DNA from: Nautilus pompilius
Taxonomy: Eukaryota > Mollusca > Cephalopoda > Nautilida > Nautilidae
Length of the DNA: 64,000 bases
NCBI GenBank assembly: GCA_018389105.1
Contig: JACATO010001064.1
Location: 186,001 to 250,000 of the forward strand
Reading direction: 5' to 3'
Shown here: in pieces, positions 1 to 10,700 of the stretch
Layout: every line of letters begins with the position of its first letter
Position numbering within the stretch: position 1 is the stretch's first letter
Translations under genes and position numbers: made by a program
The notes under the pieces: generated by a model
Told to the model about the DNA's origin: nothing
Database searches by the model: none
The model's input: the letters and a program-made list of their open reading frames with translations, nothing else

Positions 1-811
1 GATATATTCCATCACGCGAGCCAGAGGAAGAAGAGCGCTCCCGCAGGTCAAGCTGGCTGGTAGACGACACTCGTAACCGCATTGTGAGATGTAAGAGAGA
101 GAGGGAGAGAGGAAAAAATTAATTGTTTATCGTACGCATCTGCACTGACACGGAGAGTAGTAGATCATCTCTAAGCAGGCTGAAGCGATTCGGAGACTGG
201 GGTTGAACTGATTTTGTTGGGCGCATGTGAGCGGTATGACGTCAGTCGGGGAGGGAGGGGAGAGAAGAGGGGTGGCTGAGGTCGCATTGGTAATCATGGT
301 CAGGTGTCGGGCTTGTAACAAAGGCCGTCAAAAAAAAGGGGGGGTGGGTGGTGTTGGTGGTGGCAAACATGCCTCCCGGTCCCAAGCGGCAAGGGTGTTA
401 TATTTAAAAGGAAAAAGGAAGCCCCCCCCGGTTAAATATGTGGAGAACAGGTCGGTCGACTCGGCGTAATTATGTTAGAACGAGACCAGACCGCGAGGTG
501 GCGAGGAAGTCTCGCCGATCGATATTCGAGAGCCGAGTTGAGCGGTGCCCGGAGAAAGTAGGTCAACCTACCGGCTCCCCGATCAGAACCAATTACCGCT
601 TAGCTGCTCCGCGCCGCATTTGAGGGGATAAAATCACTCCCCTCTCCCCCCTTTTTCTTTCTTTCTTTAAATTTGTTATTATAGATGAAATAGCGTCAAG
701 CGAAACATTTACTTGGCTGTTTGTTCTGTCCCGTTTCTCCAGGTATCGCTTCCGCCAGGGGGCGACCCCACATCTCTCTCGAGCAGTCGGCGCCGTCTCG
801 ATATTTCCCCC

Positions 812-842
<31 letters not shown>

Positions 843-1560
843 GGCCACCCCCTTTTTATGATCATAATAATTTATGTATTAAATTCGATGTTTTCAAAAA
901 AAAAAAAAGAAGATAAAATGGCTGTATTTCTCTCTTTTTTCCTAGCCGATCGCGGTTCGTCAGGGGTCACGTGAGAGAAAGAGGAGTCTGGGGGAGCGCC
1001 CTGGTTAGTGGAAGTGTCGTGTTCGGCCATTGCCACCATTCCTGGAAAGACGTGGGAAGGGGGGAGGGAGGATTCGTCCAGCGCCATTTATCCGACGCAG
1101 CAGCCAGCTCGTAAATCTCCCGATACTCGGCCCGTATTTCCAGCGAGCCTGGGCAGGCTGGTACTACTTACTGGCGGATTAACGCTCTCGAAAGCTTTCC
1201 AATCGGAGGCGATTTAGTGGGTTAGGGAGAGAAGAAAATTAAAAGGGGCCGGCCGATAACTCCCTCCCTCCCCGCGGTTGTTATCTATCGAGCTGTTGAC
1301 CTCTTCGAAAGGATACATCTACGTTGGTTGAGGCGACTCTTTCTCCTAACCACAGAAAGAAAACCCCCCAGGTTGTCCGTTTTGTATGCGCAGTCGAACG
1401 TAATAACGGGTAACGCCTCCAGAAGAGAGGAAAATCGAGCGGGGGTTCACTTCTGAAGGCAGCCAGAACTGCTCTCAAGACGGTCTGGAATGCTGCAAAG
1501 CTCAGCCGTATTACCGACATACGGCAGCAAAACATATTCGTAGAACACGCAAACATTTCT
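1..1560. other. CpG-rich patch, no gene recognised
   Basis: GC-rich sequence with many CpG dinucleotides, purine tracts, a (TAT)n run at about 812-841 and an A12 run near 897-908. A perfect CRE palindrome TGACGTCA lies at 237-244. Short open frames occur on both strands, but none shows a known domain, and their low-complexity stretches (poly-Y or poly-I from the TAT run) mark them as chance. The composition fits a CpG-island promoter or 5' UTR region of a gene outside or overlapping the left edge. No transcription start or splice pair could be fixed. Confidence 0.4.
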
Positions 1561-2235
1561 AGAGTACTTAAAGGGAGATAAATGTGGTTGGCAAATTAGA
1601 CTCGTATTACGGTTTCACACGCATAACGACAGCGAGGGGTAAATAAAATATATAAATTTCAAGGCCAAAATGTCCCATTTTAATGCATATTTGCGGTTTA
1701 TTAAGAGCAAAAAAGATATGAAGATAAAACAAAAACCAAAAATTATACATTTTCAACTTTATTACTTATATAAGAAACTAGAGTTATATATCTTTGATGA
1801 TCGAATTTTTCATACTTTAGAGTTACAAAAGTACTTATATATTTAAACACTTTTTCAAAAGTTTCTAATTAATAAAATAAAAATAATTATAAAGTTGAAT
1901 AATACTAATCTATATGGTTATTTATATAATCTGTATATTATATTGATTTATTTCTTTTAAAATTGTAACAACTTTTGGAAAACCTTTGTAATTCTAATTT
2001 TTTAAAACACGCACTCGTGCGCAATTATTATTTTACTTTATTTAGATTAAATATAATAAAATAAATACTTTTTGTAATATATATTTCATGCTTAATATTA
2101 TTTACCTTAGATAACGTAAAGTTATATTTGTATTAGCAAACCATGGAGCACATTTTGGAATGTTTATTTGCTGTACCACCAAAATGAGTAAATCGTTATT
2201 TAGAAATGAATTGTGTAAAATATTATCAATCCATT
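1561..2235. other. AT-rich stretch without features
   Basis: Very AT-rich sequence with many A and T runs. I see no coding frame, repeat array or known element, apart from the word AAGGGAGATAAATG at 1571, discussed among the findings. Confidence 0.6.
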
Positions 2236-3288
2236 ATATGTTACAAACGTTTTGTCGTTTTTTTTTTTTTTTTACTGCAACAAAGAGACTCCATATCGTT
2301 GCTGAACGTGAAGTTTATTAATCAGAGTAAGTTCCATTACAATCAGTACACTTCTGCCAACGAGGTACAAGTGCATTTATACCATTTTGAAAAAAATCTG
2401 GATTTCTGGAGTCGATAAACTATTGGAAGGCGGTTTAAATTGCTGCTGGGTTGGAGGAATCTGTCGAGGTGTTTGAGAAGGTGGTGGTCTGTGGGAGAAA
2501 GGCCTGGTGAATAGGATGGGTGAGGGAGAACTTGGTACCCCAACCTGTTCAGTTTCTGAAGAGTCACTTCTGCAACATGAGGACGAGCGTTGTCGTGGAG
2601 CAGGATTGGGCCTCTTCCATTCACCAATGGCGGCTGTCGTTGGGAGAGTTTCTGATGAACAATAGTTAATTCATGGCAGTACCTCTCACCTGTGATGGTT
2701 TCGCCAGGTTTTGTTTCTTATGTCAAGAGAAGAGCAGATCTCCAATCAACGATTTTGTTGTTATTCATTCAACTCGTGAGGCACCCACCTGTCAAGGCTT
2801 TTCACCTCGCCGATTACGTCAAGATGCGGGGAAACAGTTGCAGTGCTTACGTCAAGCTCTCCAGCAATTTCTCGCACTGTTTTTCTTGGATCGGCTTCAG
2901 CTGAGGCTTTCAGACGGTCGTCATCACAGCTGGAAGGACGTCCGCTACGTTCCTTATCTTCGAGGCTCACATCTGATCGAAAATTGCAAACCATCGTTGG
3001 CACTCATTTGCTGTGTCCTCGCCCCATGCTTTCCTAATGTTACGAGTCGCCTCACTCGCTTTGTGGTCTGGTTTGAACTCGTGAAGCAAAATGGTACGAA
3101 AAACTTTTCTATCCGTTCTTCACTCAGAACCCTGAAACAAATATCCATTTTATGATTTTTAAAAAGGTTGGTTTTGCATAATGTGTGCAAAAGCACAGGC
3201 TACAAAACGATATATAATTCACAGGCATGCAAAAAATGAACCCAAATGAACATAATATAAAAACCGACAGAACGTTTGTAACGGCCTA
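2236..3288 (-). mobile_element. mariner element, internally deleted
   Basis: A non-autonomous mariner relic of about 1.05 kb. The ends are imperfect inverted repeats: the left end reads GTTACAAACGTTTTGTCGTT at about 2240, and the right end near 3262-3285 is its complement with a few changes (TTACAAACGTTCTGTCGG when reversed). Both ends sit at TA dinucleotides. A poly-T run of about 17 nt follows the left terminal repeat. Intact mariner elements are usually about 1.3 kb, so some 250 bp is missing, which agrees with the gap in the transposase. It can be mobilised only in trans, if at all. Confidence 0.85.
2430..3155 (-). pseudogene. mariner transposase remnant (cecropia/SETMAR-like)
   Basis: This is the broken DDD/DDE-type cut-and-paste transposase of the surrounding mariner element. 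On the minus strand the order is N-terminal helix-turn-helix material (about 3155-3000), then a frame with the linker motif KERSGRPSS and the second helix-turn-helix ending in WVPHELNE (about 3000-2765), then a frame with the catalytic motif LLHDNARPH and the C-terminal SPTDHHLLKHLD (about 2627-2450), in which the final catalytic residue is Asp, as in mariners (DD34D). The pieces lie in different frames, and the segment that should carry the first catalytic Asp is missing between about 2765 and 2640. The protein therefore cannot be active. The WVPHELNE motif is characteristic of mariners related to the one captured in primate SETMAR. The subfamily assignment is from memory. Confidence 0.85.
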
Positions 3289-3585
3289 ATACACTAAAAG
3301 GTAATGTAAGATCAGTATGAAGTACGTCTTATTTTTAAAACCTAAAGATATTCAGAAAAATTATTAAAAAATCTTTAGCCTTCAGCGTTTTTTTTAAAAA
3401 AGAAATGTCTATCACGATTGATAACTGAAAAGACACAGAACTGTATTTGACTGAGTTGATATTGTAACCAATCATAAACTTTCTGGCTCAGTATCGAAAC
3501 GAAGGTGCGAAATCAACAGAAAATAATGCAGAAGTAACTTATCAGTATAATGATTGCTTATCTGAAAAAAAAATTAAATGATATA
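3289..3585. other. AT-rich spacer between two transposons
   Basis: About 300 bp between the mariner and Tc1 elements. No coding frame or repeat was recognised. Confidence 0.6.
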
Positions 3586-3587
3586 TA

Positions 3588-5135
3588 CAGGTTCATCTCA
3601 AAAATTATAATATCGTGGAAGAGTTCAATATTTTTTGTCAGCTATTTCAGAAAGTGAAAATTGTATATATTCTAGACTCATTACATGTAAACTAAAATGT
3701 TTCAAGCATTTTTTAATTTTAATTTTGATAATTACGGCCTACAGCTCATATCTCAAAATATTAGAATATTCCATTTAGAGTTTGAGTAAATCACTATTTA
3801 TGCAGTATAAATACCATAAATCTCTCAGTCCGGTTCAGTACACACAACCACAATCATGGGGAAGACTGCTGACTTGACAGTTGTCCAGAAGACACTCATT
3901 GACACCCTCCACAAGCAGGGTAAGCCGCAGAAGGTCATTGCTAAAAGGGCTGGCTGTTTGCAGAGTGCTGTATCAAAGCATATTCATGGAAAGTTGACTG
4001 GAAGGGAAAAGTGTGGTAGGAAAAGGTGCACAAGCAAGAGGGATGGCCACAGCCTTGAGAGGATTGTCAAGCAAAGCCGATTCAAGAACATGGGGGAGCT
4101 TCACAAGGAGTGGACTGAGATTGGAGTCAGTGCATCAAGAGCCACCATGCACAGACGTGTCCAGGAAATGGGCTACAAGTGTCACATTCCTAGTGTCAAG
4201 CCACTCCTGAACCAGAGACAACGTTAGAAGTCTTACCTGGGCTAAGGATAAAAAGAACTGGACCGTTGCTCAGTGGTCCAAAGTCCTCTTTTCAGATGAA
4301 AGTAAATTTTGCATTTCATTTGGAAATCAAGGTTTCACAGTCTGGAGGAAGTGTGGAGTGGCACAGAATCAAAGTTGCTTGAAGTGCAGTGTGAAGTTTC
4401 CACAGTCAGTGATGATTTGGGGTGCCATGTCATCTGCTGGTGTTGGTCCACTGTGTTTATCAAGTCCAAAGTCAATGCAGCCGTCTACCAGGAGATTTTA
4501 GAGCACTTCATGCTTCTATCTGCTGACAAGCTTTATGGAGATGCTGATTTCCTTTTCCATGAGGACTTGGCACCTGCCCACAGTGCCAAAACTACTAGTA
4601 ACTGGTTTTCTGACCATGGTATTACTGTGCTTGATTGGCCAGCCAACTCGCCTGACCTGAACACCATAGAGAATCTATGGGGTATTGTCAAGAGGAAGAT
4701 GAGAGACACCAGACCCAACAATACAGACGAGCTGAAGGCCACTATCGAAGCAACCTGGGCTTCCATAACACCTCTGCAGTGCCACAGGCTGATTGCCTCC
4801 ATGTCCCATTGATGCAGTGATTCGTGCAAAAGGAGTCCCAACCAAGTATCGAGTGCATAAATGAACATACTTTACAGAAGTTCAACATTTCTATGTTATA
4901 AATTCTTTTTTTTATTTATTGATCTTATGAAATATTCTAATATTTTGAGATAGTGGATTTTTGATTTTCATGAGCTGTAAACCGTAATCATCAAAATTAA
5001 ACAAAAAAAGAAAGGCTTGAAATATTTTACTTTACGTGTAATGAATCTAGAATATATGAAAGTTTCACTGTTTGAATTAAATTACGGAAAAAAATGAACT
5101 CTTCCTCGATATTCTAATTTTTTGAGATGCACCTG
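3588..5135 (+). mobile_element. Tc1-type transposon, nearly full length, flanked by TA
   Basis: A 1548-bp element. The left end begins CAGGTTCATCTCAAAAA at 3588 and the right end is its inverted copy ending TTTTTGAGATGCACCTG at 5135. TA target duplications lie at 3586-3587 and 5136-5137. The inverted repeats are long, roughly 200 bp: matching blocks recur at about 3720-3775 and 4925-5000, including the ATTCTAATATTTTGAGAT motif, which gives the IR/DR layout of many Tc1 elements. The transposase lies inside on the plus strand. Both ends and most codons are well preserved, so the copy is relatively young although it is inactivated. The TIR sequence and transposase closely resemble a Tc1 lineage that I know from fish genomes. 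Confidence 0.95.
3856..4855 (+). pseudogene. Tc1 transposase, broken by a stop and frameshifts
   Basis: This encoded the DDE transposase of the enclosing Tc1 element. It starts at the ATG at 3856 (MGKTADLTVVQK). Residues 1-120 hold the paired helix-turn-helix DNA-binding domain, with a GRKRC-type basic linker. The first frame stops at 4227 (RQR followed by TAG where a Gln codon is expected), followed by a small deletion. A second frame gives the VLFSDESKF catalytic strand (about 4285-4312). The frame at 4309-4812 carries the second Asp in HEDLAPAHS and the catalytic Glu in PDLNTIENLWG, spaced as in DD34E enzymes. A late frameshift or stop at 4812 cuts off the last 20 or so residues, which remain readable up to about 4855. 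The intact family length is about 340 residues. All catalytic residues are still recognisable, so the inactivation is recent. Confidence 0.95.
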
Positions 5136-5137
5136 TA

Positions 5138-7480
5138 TATTATTATGCAGTAAAGCGCAGGTCAAATGGAACCTCATCGTTTAACTAATGTCATCTTCGA
5201 AATCTGGTAATATCGGCTCATGTGAGGCATCATGGATTTGTAAATGAAACAAATTGTTTTCCCGTGCGCATAAATGACAGATGAGATAGTCAGTATTCAA
5301 AACGTTTGAAGTATAAAGCTTGTGGATATCTAATTAGCAAAACTATCGGATATACTTTGTTTTAGTTTTAGTTTATAAAAAGAGAAATGCTCACCAATGT
5401 AACTGGAAACACCGGCAAGTATTTTGTAGGTTTTTGCAGAAAAGTGGACGATACAAGTTGGCAGGGTGAAAGATCGATGTTAGTATAATCCACCGGAATC
5501 CTTGTGGATTTAAAGATTCGGGATTTAATGAACAAAATGAAATGTGATTAGATTCGCATAGTTTAAGTTGTAGGCGTTTAAAAAAGTGACTCGATAGAGG
5601 CCTCAAAATTAATGAGTTTCTTTGAGATTGTGAAACAGCAGCAAATTTGTGGCTCTTCCACACTTTGTGAAGCTGAGGGTCACGGTTATAAATTGATAAA
5701 AAATTCATCACGGCTAGCCGTCAGTAAACATTTTTCTTTCAGTAATAGAATAATAAATGAAAAGAAAAATTGATTGGTTAGTTGTTGGTCTTGGTAACGT
5801 AAACCAGTTTACGAATCTTATTGATCCAAACCACGGCACACACACACCCAACTTGAATAATTCATGACGAGTTCCTGGCTCATTACAAATACCAAACTAA
5901 CGTTAGTGGGTATATCGTAGGTTTTATTTTATACTGGAAAAAAAAAGAGGAACGGAGTTATTTTAATTGATTTAAATTATTTTTTGTCAGCACAGCATTT
6001 AATGCTGGCTGGCATGGATGTTACAAGAGTCCGGTACTGGCTAGAATAGGAATTACTGCACTAGACGTGTTCTCGACTCGTTTAGCCATTTACAGAGAGA
6101 ATTGATACAGAGGTCAACTCGGAGGGCGCACTGTCTATGTAAAATAATTACTGTGCTTCCGGTTTATCGTTGCGCAGTGTAAGATTTAATTAAGTAAAGA
6201 AACGAAAAGGAATGAAAATGGATTATTTTCGGACAAAATACAGCTTATCAAAGCGGATTTGTAGTGGATGTAATTGCTGATTACCACCTTACTGGCAGAA
6301 AGTAAAGGTAATAAAGGATAAAACAAATGACAATTTCTTTTAACGTTAGAGGGAAAAAAACTGAAAAGAGTAGCGTCAGAGAGCAGTTTGGGCTGGAATA
6401 TAGCTCTTTCAGAAGACGCTAAATTACTTTATCCGATCAAGGCGAAAGATCGCACACTACAAGAAATCGAATATATGTGTGTGTGTGCGTGTGTGTGCGT
6501 GTGTGTGCCGTCTAATTATACGTCCATTATAGATCAAAGACATTCACTTTAATTGGGAAAAATGTAAAATTGAAATATTCAGATTGATCAGGATTTCTTC
6601 GATAAATCAAAATCTATCCCCGTCTGGTTACAGCTTTGCCGTAAGCATCAAACTATTCATTTAATTATTTATTTCGTTTTCCACCAGAGTTTGGGAATGC
6701 TGTCTGAAACGGCATTCACCGCCCAGGGTAAATACGGCTCCTGTTCTTGAGGTATCCGTTTTAGAAATCAGGACCCGAAGGTTGGCATCAGTAGAAAGTC
6801 GTAAAACCTACGAATTGATTACTGACGTTACTTTTAAAACTTTATTATTAGCCAACATTCTGCAGCTAATATGGCCTTAGATGTCGAGATGTCGCAGTTA
6901 TTGACGTCTGTGTATAGGATTCCTCGGCGAACAGGGGAGATGGACTAATCGTTCGTTATTCGAATAAGTCAGCTAAGTTTGCTTACTAATGTTCTAAAAT
7001 GAACACAGAACTATTCTCGGTTATTCAAGAAACAAAAAAGATGATTAAAAAGTTAGATTGTTCCGATTGTTTGGGGTCAGATGAAAGCTGGGCCTGTTTT
7101 ACCTTCAGCTAGATTCTGGCTAATGATGAGGATTCAACCGTTAACTCTAATGCAATTGTAAAGACGCAAGGAGAAGATGTAGCCATGGGGCCTCGTTAGT
7201 ACTTAACTAAGTGACAGAGCAAAACCAAATTTGTCTGACTTAGGGCCCTGAACCTCGCACACGGGAATTTTGTAGAAAAAGAGGAGAATCCTACAGACAA
7301 CACCAGTTTGTGGCACGACAAAGGAAGGAACATTAGCGGGATCTTTTTCTTGGACCGATGGTTTGTCTAAATAACTGGCTTGGTGTTCTGTTTTATGTCA
7401 AAAAAAAACAACAACTCACGAGCACCAAGAAGCCAGTCAGTCCCCTGTTTAGATGATACAACAGCCAAAGCCATCCAACC
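5138..7480. other. non-coding stretch with a short GT repeat
   Basis: AT-rich unique sequence. The only repeat noted is a (GT)n/(GC) interrupted run at about 6473-6508. An open frame at 5391-5711 (minus) shows no family motif and no splice signals, and I treat it as chance. Confidence 0.5.
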
Positions 7481-7790
7481 AGGTGCGTGCTCAACCTCTC
7501 ACTGCTAGTCCACTGTGGTCAAGCATTGCCGGGACTCAGCCGTCTTGTTGGCACCGGCTTTGGTAGAGTGAGAAGGGCACGCAGTGAAGGAATGGGTAGG
7601 AGGGAACCGGCTTCTGCTCGCCCTCCGGCCGGCCACAGCCCTGCCCCGAGCGAAAGCGTCAGTCTGCGCCGATGACGTCACGCGCTACGGCAAGGATCTG
7701 TTGTCAGAGAGGCAGAATCGATGGCACAACGTTTAACGATACGTTTGCATCGATGCCTCACGCTCTGTGTATACGCGCGTGAATGTACTC
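7481..7790. promoter_or_regulatory. CpG-rich patch with a perfect CRE palindrome
   Basis: A short GC-rich block in AT-rich surroundings. It contains clustered CpGs and the perfect CREB/ATF-type palindrome TGACGTCA at 7673-7680, directly followed by CGCG. A run of alternating purine-pyrimidine (GTATACGCGCGTG) follows near 7769. This looks like an enhancer or alternative promoter, but no TATA box, initiator or first exon could be assigned. Confidence 0.35.
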
Positions 7791-10700
7791 CATGGTGATT
7801 TTGACGATGAACCTGAATGGAATAGAGCGGAATTGGATTAAACCATCTCCATAATGTCTGCGAGCCGTGCCAAACAAACAAGACTTCTCCTTAAGTAATT
7901 TAGACTGCCGCTTTTTGCACTTGGTCGGAAATAACTACTTTTCTTTGGCAGGATTGATTTGATTTGTCGTACGCTGTTCTCTTTTCATTATTATTATCAT
8001 CAGGCTTGGGACCTAGGGAAAAAAAAGGTCCAGACGGTGTCTCCCTTATCGGCTTAGTTTAAACCCCTCGAAATACCTATTAACTGGCGACGCTGGTTTC
8101 ACAGACTATTACCGATCGAGACAATCTAGGTAAAAGGTTATATTTGCTTTAGATTATTTGGAAGAAATCGCTAGTTTTCTTCCGATTTTCACCCATTATG
8201 ACTTCCATCGCTTTCAGCCGGTACCATAAAGATTTAACCGTTGTTTAGGTTAACCCTTCTACTTTCTAATGATCTTTGGTTAATTATTCAGTTAACTTAA
8301 CAGTGAAGCGAGTTTATCAACGGTAGCATTTAAGTTTCCTTATCTTCTTAGCGGGGGGGGGGGAAGAAAGAAAGATCAGATTGCTAGTCTTACCTCCCTG
8401 TCCACTGAAAATATATAAGCGAAAACATTTTCTTTAAAAATTCGTGTAGGAAATTGGAAAAGAAAAGTGGGAATTCTTTCTATTTTATGTACTTACCTTA
8501 TTATTTTTGTCTTTCCCAATTTGTCTTGCGCAAGGAGAGAGTAAGTAAGGGGTATTTTGACTCTGTTATTATACGGCGGCTGTCTTTTCTGGATGGTGAA
8601 TTGCCTTTCGTCTTTAAAAAGCCCAGACTCCCATCACCAGACGGAATCTGGAATCCCTGGAAATCAAACGCAAATCTCCAGCTATTAATTCCCCCCCTCC
8701 CGGTTCTGTTTTTCAATCACCGCTTCTCGCGGAAAGCTGATCGAGTTTTAAAGAGATGGCCCAGAAGACGGGGCCTCGCTTTTGATTTGTCGGGAATCCG
8801 TATCGGGCTCACTTTTCTCTTCTGAGAGGAGGGAATCGGGCGTGCTATTCGACACAGGTTCGGTCCGATGAAAAGTCTGCCGTTTAAAGCTGAATGAACA
8901 AGCAAAAGCTTTAACGTTTCTTTAAAAAAAAAAAAAAATAATAATAATTTATTTTCCCCACCGATAAATCATCGGGCCCTTTTAAAAGAAAGAAGCGGGC
9001 AGTTATAGCGCTTTCGGTCTATTTTACTCTGAGGGACTTTACAGTGGGATTTCAGAGCTTCAGGATGTACAATTATTTTGGCAAAAATAAAACATGATAC
9101 AACAGTCTGTAGAGGGGAGGCAAATTAGTAAACAGAGCAGACTGGTGGGCGATAGTATTGACGAGGTTGCACTCTAACAGGATTTTTTTAAAAAAAAAAA
9201 CAAAGATATTAAAAGATATTAGATATATGCATAACGTATAGGCACAGAGCTCTAGGAGAGAAAGTGTATAACCCGCAGCCTTCTCATACCACGCATAACG
9301 TAAACCTTTCAGCCCTCCCCCCACGGCGACACGTTAAAATGCAGTTAATCCGAGGCCTGGAATGAAGAAATTGCATTATTCTATTCTGACTTTATTTCAG
9401 ATATTCCCTGGGAACATTACCTCAGACCCGCAGCAGGCTTCGTGCCTGCAACTTTGGAGTCTGGGGTTGCAAGAATTTGTCACTTGTTAATCTTAACGAA
9501 GCACGCGGAAAGCAGGTGCGTGGACAATGCTTATGATGGTTAGAAACATTTTCTCGATTAACCTAGCTGCGTCGATATTGTGAAGTTGGCATCGATTTGG
9601 AGGAAGTCGTATCGCCTACTGAAATCGGTTTAATCGGTGAAAAAAGTAATCATTTTCCAACTAATCACGAGACCTGCTTGATAGGGTTAAGTTCTGCTAC
9701 CTTCACTTACGAGATTTGTAAGTGCTTTTGTGTATTTTCTCAGGTATCGGAACTTTGGAAGTTGCATGAAGGGTGCTTCCTTTGAATAGATGGAGTTTCA
9801 GACACGGCACGTGGCTCTGATCATTGATTGAGCCGTCGTAGTCATAGCAACGGAAAACATTTTATTTGGAGATAGGGGAGGAGAGTCGGTGGACACCTTT
9901 TATGGCGCCGTTGATTGAAGTGCCATTTTCCTGTCAAGAGAAATGAGTCAATCAGTCCCCGCAGTAGTCTGCCATCATCATCAGGGTGAGGAGAAATTTG
10001 CGCGGCTACATTTCGGCAGCCAATGTCAGCCACCTTAAAGGACAGCGGTCGCGTCGAGTTGAGCGCACGGCCTGACTGCTGGTAATTCAAAACATGACGG
10101 CCGTACAACAGACCGTCTGAGAGATCGAACGATAGTAAGGAAGCCAACGTGTACGCTCCCATAGAAAATTGTCCATAAAACCGCGTCACGCTGCCCTGGT
10201 ACCTGACCAACCAACCGGATTATTAATTGCTTACTCGCGTTTGCCGGAGAGCCAGTGATACGTGTGTGGTTTTCCTTTCAACAAATGTCAGGTGATTTTA
10301 CACGTATCCTACAGTGTGTGTGTTAAAATTGTCTTCAACAGAAGACAAGAAATATAAGCTAGAACCGGATGTGGCACAGAGTCTATAGCAACAGCATCTA
10401 GCAAACTATTATCATATAAAGCACGAATAGTGGCTAAATTAAAGTATAATAACGGATATAATATAATTCATCAATACAGACGTTAATAGTATATATCAAC
10501 GACATTTGGTAAATAATCAGGTAACAGATCGAAATATTAGAATTTTGGAATGGGGAAATACTATAAATTGACTGATTGAAACAGGTCGTAAAATATCAAT
10601 CGTGAGTATAGCTAAATAATAGTTAAAGTGACCACAGACGATCAAATCAGGCATGTGGACGGCAGGAAGCTCCCAGCGTTAAACCAACCAGTTTTAATTT

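Noticed and set aside
2673-3155. 160-codon plus-strand frame over the mariner
   Set aside because: It is the antisense shadow of the minus-strand transposase remnant.
9842-10210. 122-codon minus-strand frame in a GC-rich patch
   Set aside because: No motif, no splice signals, and the length is possible by chance in GC-rich DNA.
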